A stretch of DNA of 64,000 bases, from contig KB310219.1 in the NCBI GenBank assembly GCA_000328365.1, positions 25,629 to 89,628 on the forward strand, given 5' to 3'. Below the pieces are notes generated by a model. That model was given only the letters and a program-made list of their open reading frames with translations. It did not search any database and was not told the DNA's origin. This DNA is from Capitella teleta (Eukaryota > Annelida > Polychaeta > Capitellidae). The translations under genes and the position numbers were made by a program. This document shows, piece after piece, positions 49,239 through 61,321 of this stretch (its first letter is position 1; the number at the start of each line of letters is the position of its first letter).

Positions 49239-49301
49239 TGTGAGTGAGTGAGTGAGTGAGTGAGTGAGTGAGTGAGTGAGTGCATGAGTGAGTGAGTGAG
49301 T
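49239..49301. repeat. (GAGT)n microsatellite
   Basis: About 15 GAGT units with one interruption (GCAT), directly abutting repeat D copy 3. Confidence 0.95.
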
Positions 49302-49395
49302 GATTGGGGTTTTACGGCTCCACCCAACCCGTTCGGGTGATACGGGCGCCAGAACAGATCTTATCGATAAATCCCAAGGGTTCTTTATCATGCAT
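49302..49395 (+). repeat. dispersed repeat D, copy 3
   Basis: Begins with GGGGTTTTACGGCTCCACCC after the GAGT tract and continues through GGGCGCCAGAACAGATC and CTTATCGATAAATCCC. It is closest to copy 2. Confidence 0.7.
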
Positions 49396-49573
49396 ACCAC
49401 CATAGACAGTATAGTACACAGCGCCCGCATGTGTGAGAAAAATGACCGTGACCGGCATACAAAGTTCCCCACCTTGTGGTATAATTGCTCTGGTTCAAAT
49501 GGTTGTGACCGAATGATAAACTATTCAATAAGCAGTTAGTCTTTTTAAGGGATGCATGATGTCCAATATAAAA

Positions 49574-49617
49574 GGTTCTGTCGATATTTGAACTCAGCTA
49601 ACTGGATTCAAAGTTCA
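49574..49617 (-). pseudogene. tRNA-Gln-like 3' fragment
   Basis: The minus strand ends GAGTTCAAATATCGACAGAACC, the T arm and acceptor 3' side of the tRNA-Gln type seen at 37.8-38.3 kb. The 5' half is missing. Confidence 0.55.
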
Positions 49618-50020
49618 TAATATAAATTTAAATTAACCAGAAAAACCTTGTTTATCGTAATATTTTAATTATATGTACATGTATATGCTATCAGACAGTT
49701 AACACGCTTAATTGGTGCCGCAGATGAGTCAATTTTGACCTTGTAATCCGACCTATAGCCAGACTAATCATAAGATTAGGAGAATATTCATTGCGTAAAT
49801 TTATCAATTAATGTCCACATATCGATGCTATTGAATGTATGAATGATTGTTTTTAGCATTACAAATCCAACAGTAAGTGCATCGTCATCCATGTTGAGAA
49901 ATCTTCAACTGAAAATTATAGCACATGCAAGTCAAAATCAATCAATGTGTTGTGTTTTACACACAATTGTTATTCTATTCACCCAGATATTTATCTTATA
50001 TGTGCGAATTGGTCGTTTTT

Positions 50021-50056
50021 ATTTTTTTTTTTTTTTTTTTTTTTTTACATTTTTTT
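50021..50056. repeat. poly(T) run
   Basis: Nearly pure T with one ACA interruption. It could be the poly(A) tail of a minus-strand retroposed copy. Confidence 0.8.
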
Positions 50057-50639
50057 ATTGAGAGCGTAGATAGTGTAGATAAAAAGGTTTGTAATGAGGC
50101 AATAGTTAATGCGCTGTTTACTTGAAATGCGATAAAGTAATAAACCTGTATATATACTACACAATTAAATTTATCACCTTCAGTCTACAGTTCTGAGCAA
50201 ACCTAACCTATTGAACCAGCGATATTCTAAATCATTCACATTAAATTTTGATGTGAATAGCTATTAAATTCTCAATACAAAATCTCATAAATCCAAGTAA
50301 TTCGTTAATACAATGTTTACTGGAATCACAAGAGCCTATGGATTGTGAACAAAGTAAAACTAAGGAACTCCTGTGTGATATGTTGCAGCTCACTCATAAA
50401 ATTTTACCTGATCATGACTATTTCAAAAGAATAGAACAGTTGAAAATAAGCGATATAATACTCAGGAAAGGAAAGAGCTCCGAAAAAAATCTCACGTGCA
50501 AACAAAAACAATATTTAACATAATAAAATCTATAGCTGAAAATACAGTGCCCCTCACAAGAAAAAAGGGGGAAAATATATTAGAAAGATAAAAATAGATG
50601 AGTGCAATAAAGTATTTCCACCTCTTCATTGGACTGGAT

Positions 50640-51580
50640 GGCAATGAGACTTTTTTTTTTTTTTTTCAATAGTATTCACACAACAATGAGGTGCTATAAT
50701 TCTGTGCTGTACGTGTAGGATTTGGTGATGTGAAAAATCAACAATGTGATCCTTACTTGTGAATAGATGGCTTAATTCTAGTCCCACAAGTGTGACAGAA
50801 TATGCGCTTGTATACATGCACTACTACTCAGTCACAGTACGGGTCAACCCATGAAACTCTATGCACAACAGAGGTCGAAAGGTTCAAAAGAAAGCGAATC
50901 GCTCTGTTATATTTCACACATATTATATTATCAATGCACGACTGACTCAGATTTCATGCCTGCGAACCATAGAACGTCATAAAATAGGCTTTAAACAACT
51001 TAATTATAACATCTAAACGATCACCTCTAAAATTGGCTTTCAATGAATTGACGTGAAAAAAATAATCACTGATCTTGCGAGTACTTTCTAGTCCTTCGTT
51101 AAGATCAAAAGAAACAATATTGCCTAAATGCTTCACCTGCTTTACACATTTAACTTTCTTTCCACAAAGAGTGATATTGGACACACTGTGGGTATTGGAT
51201 GAATGACTAAAAAAAATAAATTCGGATTTAGATACATTACATCAAAATTAAGTGCAAACACTTCGCAGATTTTGAGCATTTCTCTCAATCCTCTCAAAGA
51301 TGGTGCCAGAAGAGTAAGATCGTCTGCATACGACAATGCACCAACGAAACGCTGCCCGATGTGACACCCTATGCCCGAGTCCCTAAGTCGCTCCAACAAA
51401 ATATCCATGGAGCAACAGAAAAGAACAGGAGAAAAAATTCCGCCCTGCTTGACGCAGACGACTACTTACACACCGTACGAGAGCTTTTTGTGAAAAACAA
51501 CACCTTTCGCATGAGACAATCGCCACACTTCACACTTCGGTAAAATAGGCTCCACACATTTTGGTTTGAGCCTAATTCAA
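50640..51580 (-). mobile_element. LINE reverse-transcriptase fragment, second type
   Basis: The minus strand gives a good RT core: VKQGGIFSPVLFCCSMD (51470-51395), ILLERLRDSGIGCHIGQRF, the catalytic SYADDLTLLAPSLRGL (about 51340-51290) and LREMLKICEVFALNFDV. It continues into the C-terminal part with VKHLGNIVSFDLNEG (about 51130-51090), VNSLKANFRG, LFKAYFMTFYG and YNRAIRFLLNLS (about 50900). The catalytic YADD box is intact. Frame changes occur before the VKCVKQVKHLG segment, and stops occur downstream of YGSQA. Endonuclease and N-terminal parts are missing. This lineage differs from the fragment at 48.4 kb (VKQGG..YADD against IYINDL..FAD). Confidence 0.8.
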
Positions 51581-51660
51581 TCTCCTCAATCATTATACAT
51601 ATGAGAGCTGATGTTGAACTAGCAATGCTAGGCAAACAGAGAGTCAACAATTGATTCATT

Positions 51661-52281
51661 TTCTAGTGGCCAAGTGGATATTCATGAAAAGCCCGCTGGT
51701 CCTTAAAATCCCCAACCAGGTCTAGACAAAAAAAAAAGGAAAATGGAAATCAGAAAACTTATGAAAATTTGTTGATTAGCAAACTTACCGGCACTGAACA
51801 TGGAGTCCAGAAAGAAGTTAAATCTCTGCACGAAATACTTCATTGAGGGTTGCATGAGAATCGGAGATTGCATGTCACTTGTATCTCATTATCTGCATGC
51901 TGATGTTGAATATTCCAACACGTGTTCTCAAAAGTGAGGGCGTTTATAATTCGAATCTCACTCACCTTTGAAATTGATTCACCTTTTCATGCCACGATAA
52001 TAGAGACGCATCAGATCGAAGTTCAGAAGAATGACATGTTTTTCATTCCGCATTTACGATCAGCATTGCCAATGTTTACTATATATCAATCGGAAATAAA
52101 TTTTCTTTCTAATCGGGGCGTTATGAATCGAGCGAACTTTGAGCGCTTTTTCCGTGAGTGCTCAATCCATGACATAGAGTATCTCAAACAATGCTGAGCG
52201 ATTCTATTTTTATCTCGCTTCACCTATATTGATTAGTGTTACCTACAATAAAAATGCTTCCGTGGAGTAAGCTAAACAGCT
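51661..52281. other. intergenic, no gene
   Basis: No gene recognised. A 91-codon plus frame at 51922-52197 lacks a domain. Confidence 0.5.
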
Positions 52282-52370
52282 GTCTCCGTGGCGCAATGGA
52301 TAGCGCGTCGGACTTCTAGTTGGTATCAGTAGATATTCGGAGGCTGTGGGTTCGAGTCCCACCGGAGATG
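52282..52370 (+). tRNA. tRNA-Arg-TCT: tRNA-Arg(UCU) with 16-nt intron, second copy
   Basis: Identical over all 89 nt to the minus-strand copy at 1619-1707, intron included, so the cloverleaf, anticodon TCT and A and B boxes are the same. The immediate flanks are not similar, so the homogenised tract seems limited to the gene itself. Confidence 0.95.
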
Positions 52371-52372
52371 AA

Positions 52373-52382
52373 TTTTTTTTTT
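52373..52382 (+). terminator. Pol III T-run terminator
   Basis: Run of at least ten T starting 3 nt after the tRNA end. Confidence 0.85.
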
Positions 52383-53869
52383 TAACTTTTGATTTTCAAA
52401 ATAATTGATAATTTGCTTATGCAAATCGCCCGATACTGAATTTTGGTAATTCTGAGTAATTCTGGTATACACTGTCAGACTCATAGTACAATATAGCGAC
52501 TAGCACTGGTATACTTTGCCCGTATGTGTGAAAAATCAATCGATCATAGCGAGGCCATGTGTCGTTCATTTACATGGACAGAAACTGCGTGGGGGGAAAT
52601 GCGTGAGCAGCCTTTTTAACTGGTTTGGGGTAGATCTCGCATCAAGAACTGAAGCTTGAACTTGGCACAGAAATCACTCGACCATGAATTATGTTAAATA
52701 GGGCATCATGGCTTTTAATTGTAACGGTCATGAGTTGGGGCGAGGAATCAGTTCTGACTTGAGATCGATTACTAGTAGATTCCATGCCTTGTCGAGTTGT
52801 ATTCCATTCGATTCCTGCTTTGGATCGATTCAAATTTCAAAGGATTGATTTAATTACATTGAATTTAATCTACACACATTAATTTCAATTGGATTTCAAT
52901 TGGCGGGTACAGTGATTAACAAATATATATAGTTGTATATAGAGCCCAATATGTGGCCCAATGTACGATGTGGATATCACACCACGAGATTGACGGTTTG
53001 GAGGTAATTGGTGGACTTTTTTTAATTACGCCAGAATTCTCGATTGCAGCGACAAAAGTCACAGTGGAGATCGGAGTGGCCCCGCCTCTAATTGTGAGTC
53101 TGGCAATGATGTGACATAAGCTCTGAGGCATGAGACAGTCTGTCATTTCATTTGATTGACATTCGACAATTTGGAATCAAAACATTAAATGCATCGCTGC
53201 GACTGAGCTGGATAGAGCACCAAGTTTATGAAAGTCATTTTATCACTACATGTAACCGATTTGTGATCACAGGTAGATTTGTAAAGCGTTAGCAAGCAAC
53301 ATTTCAAATTGCAAAAGATGTCATTTTTTAGGAAGTAGCTATTGATAACAACAACTCGTAGCAATGATAGCCATTGTTTTGCATGACTCACAATGGACGA
53401 AAACCAAACGGAAACTTAATTATCTTTTCAATGTCATCCACCCCCACAACAGTATTTTTTATCCCGCTAATGAGGTGGCGCAAAAAAAAAAAAAAAAAAA
53501 AAAAAAAAACACTGATTGGTTTTCTCATAATCTCATTTGTTTTCCTTGATTAGGTCAGGTGACTTACGTGCTGTCGGAATGCACGGTTCTGAATTTTACT
53601 CTAAACCTATCGCCGATTCACGTAAATAAATGCACAGCAGCATGTTCAGCACCCTTGAAACGGATGACCGTTTAGCTGAGAGCCTTTTGATTGTGCATTG
53701 CACTGAAGAGGCACAGAGTGGGCACGCAGTATGCATGCGAAATGAGCTATGGGAGATCTCGTTCCTCATACATCAGAAGCACGACTTTCTCTCCTTGGCT
53801 GACTTTATGAGGCCATCGTCATCAGATCGAATACTTGCCGCAGTGCTTTAAGAGATATATAACCATATA
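52383..53869. other. intergenic, no gene recognised
   Basis: Contains a poly(A) run at about 53481-53509. No coding domain recognised. Confidence 0.5.
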
Positions 53870-53960
53870 CAGTGAAAACCCGCTAACTCGAACTTGAAGG
53901 GACCATCGAAAACACTTCGACGAAAAGGGTTTTCGACGAATCAGGGTTATCAGATTCTCA
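53870..53960 (+). mobile_element. pogo/Tigger-like terminal sequence (putative)
   Basis: Starts CAGTGAAAACCCGCTAACTC after a TA dinucleotide, followed by GAACTTGAAGGGACC and a partly self-complementary GTTTTCGACGAA stretch. This closely resembles the terminal repeats of pogo/Tigger-type elements. No transposase and no partner end could be located. Confidence 0.5.
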
Positions 53961-55716
53961 ACATTTTGGTAACGTTATGATCTATGCGATGACGTTATGA
54001 TAGCATATTGATCTCAAATTACGTTATGATAGCGTAATGACCAACCCTTGAACACTTAAAAAATAATATGAAAACGATTTGTTTTGAGCAGTTTGCGTTG
54101 TATATTGAACTTCATTTGAATTATTTTGACTGGCGCAGATGAAGTGCAGATAGAAGGAAGTTCAGATTTTTAAGTCCGAAGATGAAAGATGAACGGTCCA
54201 AAAGTGTTTGGGTGAGAATGAATGAAAAGTACAGTTCGTTTCGACTTTGAGTCATTTTATCGTAGTTGTCACATTGTTTGGACGAGAAAACTAAAAAAGG
54301 CGTCTATGCATAACAATTATCTTTTAGTGCGATTATAGAGAAAATAGCTAGTTTGTAACACATTAAGCTACATTAAAGAATCGTTATATGTTTTTAATAG
54401 ATTTATTAATCACCCTAGTACATTCGTACATTGTTGTACATGCATGACTGCTCAAAGCCCTCCATATATTAATAGTTTTGAGATTGACCTCGTTGCATTG
54501 TTTGATATAATTTCATGTTTGAGAACAGAGGCAAAGTGGAAACTAACTTTAGAATATTGAAAACTCCTAACCCCCATTGTGAAAGCGTCAATTGATATCC
54601 GCATCCCTTTGGCGCCTATCGAATTCAAACGCAATTGTCAGATACCGAATAAGTTCGTAACCTTCACGAATGATTGCGCAATGATTTGACCTTAATTGAA
54701 TATCACAGTTAATTTTAGTTTAAGCACAAAAGTTGTGTGTGCTTTTCTTTGTGAGGCGCCATCAATGACGTAAAGCCTGCTCACGGAATCGAGTCAATTG
54801 ACGAGGGTGGCTGGGCAGTGGTCATCTTGTGCAGGGTGAAGCTTCTTTATGGGACCGAATTAGTTTTACCAGTAATCGGGTTAGACAAGTGATTGATCGT
54901 CTTGTATACTGTGTGATTAGGATTGCAAATGCGTCGAGACCAAGCAAGTGATCGTCTGAGACAGGTTATTGTCTTTATCAGGTGGTCATTAACACAATGT
55001 TTGGTGAAATATGTATTATGCATCATGAGTTGTTACTTCATGGAACCGACTGCAGTGGCTGTCTTAAGGCAGTAACTTGATGGAACTAATCTTTTAAAAA
55101 GTAACAACGAATGAGAAATCAATATATTCTTATTCGCGTATGCTGAGCACGATGTATCTTAGTTCCGCGTGCAATTAGATCACCGTGTTAAACTTTACGA
55201 AACAGAATTACACAGAGATCGCTAGTTGCTTCATGGCGGCCATTCATCTTCTGCTTCGGAAATTGCGGACTAGTGTTTTTGTTATTATGCATTTGCAATA
55301 TAGGCTATCGAGAAAAAAAATACCCATCCATTTGTCACCAAGATGGGTAAAAATAGGAACAACAAGCCCTCGAGGCTGAGACCATTTAGAATCAAACAGA
55401 GAGTAATACAAACTTAGAATCTTGAATCAACAAAACTCGTCATTGAATGAAGAAGTAGTCGAGTGTGATTTCTCTTGGTATTACAGCTCCTTTCCAAGTA
55501 TGCGCATTGTGTACCTATGATACTTCTACGTACATTCCATAGGAACCTTTTACGAGTTCTTTTCACCTGTGTAATCTTGGTTCTTGTTAACACTTAGGGC
55601 TTCCATGAGCATCATTACAGAGCGCCATCAGTGCACGACAATACGAAAACTCCATCAGTGGAACACCATACTTCATTCAAAGCGATTTAAGTTGTTAAGA
55701 GGTTTCACCGTAACAA
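53961..55716. other. intergenic, no gene recognised
   Basis: AT-rich, short frames only. Confidence 0.5.
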
Positions 55717-56692
55717 NNNNNNNNNNNNNNNNNNNNNNNNNNNNNNNNNNNNNNNNNNNNNNNNNNNNNNNNNNNNNNNNNNNNNNNNNNNNNNNNNNNN
55801 NNNNNNNNNNNNNNNNNNNNNNNNNNNNNNNNNNNNNNNNNNNNNNNNNNNNNNNNNNNNNNNNNNNNNNNNNNNNNNNNNNNNNNNNNNNNNNNNNNNN
55901 NNNNNNNNNNNNNNNNNNNNNNNNNNNNNNNNNNNNNNNNNNNNNNNNNNNNNNNNNNNNNNNNNNNNNNNNNNNNNNNNNNNNNNNNNNNNNNNNNNNN
56001 NNNNNNNNNNNNNNNNNNNNNNNNNNNNNNNNNNNNNNNNNNNNNNNNNNNNNNNNNNNNNNNNNNNNNNNNNNNNNNNNNNNNNNNNNNNNNNNNNNNN
56101 NNNNNNNNNNNNNNNNNNNNNNNNNNNNNNNNNNNNNNNNNNNNNNNNNNNNNNNNNNNNNNNNNNNNNNNNNNNNNNNNNNNNNNNNNNNNNNNNNNNN
56201 NNNNNNNNNNNNNNNNNNNNNNNNNNNNNNNNNNNNNNNNNNNNNNNNNNNNNNNNNNNNNNNNNNNNNNNNNNNNNNNNNNNNNNNNNNNNNNNNNNNN
56301 NNNNNNNNNNNNNNNNNNNNNNNNNNNNNNNNNNNNNNNNNNNNNNNNNNNNNNNNNNNNNNNNNNNNNNNNNNNNNNNNNNNNNNNNNNNNNNNNNNNN
56401 NNNNNNNNNNNNNNNNNNNNNNNNNNNNNNNNNNNNNNNNNNNNNNNNNNNNNNNNNNNNNNNNNNNNNNNNNNNNNNNNNNNNNNNNNNNNNNNNNNNN
56501 NNNNNNNNNNNNNNNNNNNNNNNNNNNNNNNNNNNNNNNNNNNNNNNNNNNNNNNNNNNNNNNNNNNNNNNNNNNNNNNNNNNNNNNNNNNNNNNNNNNN
56601 NNNNNNNNNNNNNNNNNNNNNNNNNNNNNNNNNNNNNNNNNNNNNNNNNNNNNNNNNNNNNNNNNNNNNNNNNNNNNNNNNNNNNNNNNNNN
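55717..56692. other. assembly gap of 976 N
   Basis: Sized gap ending 48 bp before the 21-bp tandem array. Open frames reported across it are artefacts. The array may have caused the gap. Confidence 0.95.
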
Positions 56693-56739
56693 ATTTCTCA
56701 AATTCTTTCCTCTCAATTCCATTGAGTGTGTTTCTTTCT

Positions 56740-58082
56740 GGCAATTCGTGTTATTAGCATGGCAATTCGTGTTATTAGCATGGCAATTCGTGTTATCAGC
56801 ATGGCAATTCGTGTTATTAGCATGGCAATTCGTGTTATTAGCATGGCAATTCGTGTTATCAGCATGGCAATTCGTGTTATCAGCATGGCAATTCGTGTTA
56901 TTAGCATGGCAATTCGAGTTATTAGCATGGCAATTCGTGTTATCAGCATGGCAATTCGTATTATTAGCATGGCAATTCGTGTTATTAGCATGGCAATTCG
57001 TGTTATCAGCATGGCAATTCGTGTTATCAGCATGGCAATTCGTGTTATTAGCATGGCAATTCGAGTTATTAGCATGGCAATTCGTGTTATCAGCATGGCA
57101 ATTCGTGTTATTAGCATGGCAATTCGTGTTATTAGCATGGCAATTCGTGTTATTAGCATGGCAATTCGTGTTATTAGCATGACAATTCGTGTTATCAGCA
57201 TGGCAATTCGTGTTATCAGCATGGCAATTCGTGTTATTAGCATGGCAATTCGAGTTATTAGCATGGCAATTCGTGTTATCAGCATGGCAATTCGTGTTAT
57301 TAGCATGGCAATTCGTGTTATTAGCATGGCAATTCGTGTTATCAGCATGGCAATTCGTGTTATTAGCATGGCAATTCGAGTTATTAGCATGGCAATTCGT
57401 GTTATTAGCATGGCAATTCGTGTTATTAGCATGGCAATTCGTGTTATTAGCATGGCAATTCGTGTTATCAGCATGGCAATTCGTGTTATCAGCATGGCAA
57501 TTCGTGTTATTAGCATGGCAATTCGAGTTATTAGCATGGCAATTCGTGTTATCAGCATGGCAATTCGTGTTATTAGCATGGCAATTCGTGTTATTAGCAT
57601 GGCAATTCGTATTATTAGCATGGCAATTCGTGTTATTAGCATGGCAATTCGTGTTATCAGCATGGCAATTCGTGTTATCAGCATGGCAATTCGTGTTATT
57701 AGCATGGCAATTCGAGTTATTAGCATGGCAATTCGTGTTATCAGCATGGCAATTCGTGTTATTAGCATGGCAATTCGTGTTATTAGCATGGCAATTCGTG
57801 TTATCAGCATGGCAATTCGTGTTATCAGCATGGCAATTCGTGTTATTAGCATGGTAATTCGAGTTATTAGCATGGCAATTCGTGTTATCAGCATGGCAAT
57901 TCGTGTTATTAGCATGGCAATTCGTGTTATTAGCATGGCAATTCGTGTTATCAGCATGGCAATTCGTGTTATCAGCATGGCAATTCGTGTTATTAGCATG
58001 GCAATTCGTGTTATTAGCATGGCATTTCGTGTTATTAGCATGGCAATTCGTGTTATCAGCATGGCAATTCGTGTTATTAGCA
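56740..58082. repeat. 64-unit tandem array of a 21-bp repeat with 147-bp higher-order period
   Basis: The unit is GGCAATTCGTGTTATTAGCA plus T. Three main variants occur: type A (as given), type B (TTATC instead of TTATT) and type E (CGAG instead of CGTG). Counting gives 64 units without length variation. The order BBAEBAA (7 units, 147 bp) occurs six times: units 6-12, 13-19, 22-28, 35-41, 44-50 and 51-57. Twice it is followed by AA. Because 21 is a multiple of 3 and most frames lack stops, very long frames appear on both strands (heptads MAIRVIS, WQFVLLA, MLITRIA, CHANNTN). I regard these as by-products of the repeat, not genes. No ATG starts the MAIRVIS frame in unique sequence. Confidence 0.95.
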
Positions 58083-59825
58083 CGATAGTGAATCATTGAA
58101 TGCACAATTAGCCGGAGTACCCGTTTAAATGGAATCTGCGTCTCTACCTGTTAACACCAATTGCTTGTTGATCTTATAGTAAGTTCATAAGTAAGTAATT
58201 GTACAAACCATTCGTTTTGACGGAGCAGATAATTCCATCAATGCTCAATATTTTAATTTTGATTGACAGATTGATGTGTTGAATTATGCATTTCAAGTAC
58301 TTTTGGCATCAAACCAACCCTCTCAGCCACAAATAACGCACAAATTTACAGACACCAAAGTTTGTGTGAAGCAGCACATGATATTTATTGCATTTTCATC
58401 TGAAACTGCGCCGAAGCTTTATTACATGATGGTTATAATTCATTGTATATAAGTCAATTGGCCATGGAATTTAGTCTTAACATGATTTACAATGTAGTTG
58501 CAATACACGAAATCTTAAATGTGGGATTATTCCGAAATCTCAACATGAACAAGGAGTTAAATATGTTGTATTAAAAGTAGAATGCTACTTTTAATTCTTG
58601 CAATAATCAGGATTTTCTTTACAAAGTCTGAGTGTTAGTATAACAGTTATTGGTGGGTTTGAATTATTTCACGGACATTACAAATTGCATGAAAGGGCAA
58701 AGGGATGAAATCTCGGAATTGTCTGTTCTAGGAAATTTGGAAACAAGCACATTATTAACTATGGTCAGCTTTGTCTCAATGTCTGTCTGTGCAAACACAA
58801 TTACTGCTTTCAGGAATTGTTATTGCACACTATCAATCGTCTATTTATTGTCCTTTGTGATATATTGCACCGCCTTCGATTCTGTAATCAGTACATTAAA
58901 ATGGTCAGTGATTCTTGCATCAATGAGTGAAGAATGTAATGCATTTTCTCTATGTAATCTGTATATATGACCACGGAGCCAATGAGACCATTATGTAACA
59001 GACCATTCAGGGTGATCCTCGGTTACATCTTGTGGAACTAATATTTTACAACCCCTTAATTCAAGTTATGAATTATGCTTTGATTGGATGCAGGAAAAGT
59101 GGTAACGAAAATGTTTGTGAATAACAGATGATTGCGGCGTACTTACTCGGTGATGATTGAAGCGTGCCCTACTAAGCTGTGAGGGTACTAATTATGAAGG
59201 ACCTCTCATTATGCATTTGCTCTCTGGTCTTAATTCACATTTGATCTGTATCTGTCGCTTCATAGCATTTTGCTGAAAAGACTTGTATATGAACATTGTT
59301 CCTGTCTTTTTTATGTCACTCGTTTGAAATCCGGATTTGTCCAATCAGGTTAATGACATTTTCAATTACTTTATAATGTAGACAAGACGGTTACGCTCAT
59401 ACCATTTATTGCAATACACCAAATAAGGAAAGTTAAAGTATAACTAACTACACGAAACAATACATAATGTCCAATAAACAGTTAGGAAAGAAAAAGAAAA
59501 GAAAAAACAATCATGTACACACGCCGAATTTTGTGTGAAGGAGTATATACTTTTGGGTTTATTTTCACTTGAATCTAAAACAGAAGCTTCAATGCTTGAT
59601 TGATATATTTGAACTCGATCAGTCGGTTGATTTAATTTCCAATCACAGTGACTTAACCGCCAAAATATGTCCAAAAGACAGCTAGGTGCATACCATGTAA
59701 TGTGATTCATCAAATAGAAAAAGTTAAGGGATGACAACGAGAAGCAATGCATAGCAATGAAGAGTAACTGGAATGACTGCGTAATGTTGAAGCGCCTATT
59801 CACGATAGCTTGGAATTTAAGGGGA
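58083..59825. other. intergenic, no gene recognised
   Basis: A 106-codon plus frame at 58650-58970 has no recognisable domain. A 26-bp block near 59012-59037 matches 39450-39478 in reverse complement (AAGATGTAACCGAGGATCA). Confidence 0.45.
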
Positions 59826-59919
59826 TCATATATAGCATATAAAACACCAACATATTGAGTTTCCATTGAGGTGTTCTGATCGCGACGCCTGGGCATGCAA
59901 CATAATATTCCTCTTAAAT
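59826..59919 (-). CDS. candidate last exon of the GPCR (helix 8 and tail)
   Basis: The 61.3-kb receptor exon ends in phase 2 at a strong donor. Here an AG at 59921-59920 would continue in frame as T-FKRNIMLHAQASRSEHLNG.. and stop after 30 codons. This puts Phe exactly five residues after the NPxxY end position (NPIMI-PINST-F), the class A spacing to helix 8, followed by basic residues. Against it, the pyrimidine tract is poor and the intron would be 1.4 kb. Inference only. Confidence 0.3.
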
Positions 59920-60147
59920 CTGGCTTCAATTATGATCGATCACGTGACCCCAATAAGCATTCTAGTATTTCTATGATGCATAGTGTCTAAATGTAAATCA
60001 GGGAAAAAGGCATATCAACCATGGGCTTCGATAATAAGTGGGAGGAACAAGAAGAATAATTAAGAACAATAGCTACATGTATACCTCGACGGTTGTTCCG
60101 CAGCCAAACAAATGCCATCAACAAATAATTGCGAAAAAATCTTCTTT

Positions 60148-60171
60148 TTTTCTTCTTCTTCTTCTTCTTCT
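60148..60171. repeat. (CTT)n microsatellite
   Basis: Seven or eight CTT units with a T-rich start. Confidence 0.85.
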
Positions 60172-60617
60172 AGACTATAGAAATATGGTATAATAACGTT
60201 AATATTCTTTTATGTAGCGTGTTTTGCATTATATAATATATTCGTTAATATATTTCGCTAAAACCGTAGATTAGTAAGGCCAGGTTTATGCTATAGGATT
60301 CGCATATTGTTAAGACCTTAAGAGTTTGCTCCACCCATTTCAGTTTGATTATTTTGCAATACCGTGCGATTCATTATAATTATAGCAATGATATTATTGC
60401 TTTAATTAGAAACAAAGGTTGTTATACATTATTAATTTTCCTGTTCATATCCAATTTACATATAATTATGATCGTATATATTTCCAGTTCACAAAACTGT
60501 CTCCGAGGAGGTCCTGCTAGACGCTGTTTTCTTTGACTTGCGAATTCCAAATGCTCTCAGAATTGCCCTTCGAAATTTTCTGAAAAAAAAAAAAACGAGG
60601 TACATGTATGTGAATAT

Positions 60618-60820
60618 TAGCCATGGACGAAGGTTTGGTTTCGGACTTCGTACTTTTGCAAATATTGGCCATTTTCCGAAGATTTGAATGAAAAACCTAA
60701 ATTAGACTCCTTTGGTCACACTGATTACTCGCCTACGTGCAAGCACCCGCTTTACTCAAATAATGGATGGATAGGAATCAATGAAGGATGTTTTATACAA
60801 TTTTATCAATTCCAATGATC
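60618..60820. mobile_element. hAT-like left-end fragment, second copy
   Basis: TAGCCATGGACGAAGG.TT.GG, then TTCGGACTTCG.ACTT and a further block (AATGGATG..CAATGAA-like), matches the left part of the element at 6282. No right end was found. Confidence 0.45.
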
Positions 60821-61238
60821 TCAGAAAATCAGAGATGAAATACAAAATTTTTAAAGCATGTGCTAATAATTTAAACGATGCACATTTCTCTAGTGTTTCG
60901 GCCATTAATGACATGCTTTATGAGCGAATATCATAATACAACTCATAAATTTATCTCAAGAAGATATTAACTTGTTTCTATTTTTATTTGCTCAAGCGGG
61001 TAAAGTTACCATGTACGCACACTTTTGTCATAGGTTTAGTCAATTTATTGAGGGCATATACTGCTTCGGCGGTCCAGTCCTTCACATCACATTTATGTAA
61101 ATGTCTGTTTTATGTAAATAAATAACTTTCACTTTCATATGCGAGCACCCTTTTTCATTTCTTTTCTTAATTTTTGTTCGTTGTGTTCCATTGTTCAATG
61201 CCATTAAAATGTTAGAGTTCTTTCCACGAATAAAATTT

Positions 61239-61261
61239 TATATATATATATATATATATAA
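61239..61261. repeat. (TA)n microsatellite
   Basis: About eleven TA units, just beyond the TM6-TM7 exon of the GPCR. Confidence 0.9.
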
Positions 61262-61321
61262 AGGAAATGAAAGCACGTTGAAAAGTAACACACATTAAAG
61301 CAGCGTGTCAAATTCACTTAC

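Noticed and set aside
56740-58082. CRISPR array
   Set aside because: Units are directly adjacent with no unique spacers, and the window is eukaryotic.
55673-58105. Very long open frames on both strands across the array and the N gap
   Set aside because: They arise because the 21-bp unit is a multiple of three and lacks stops in most frames, and because N bases read as open. No unique coding sequence or proper start supports them.
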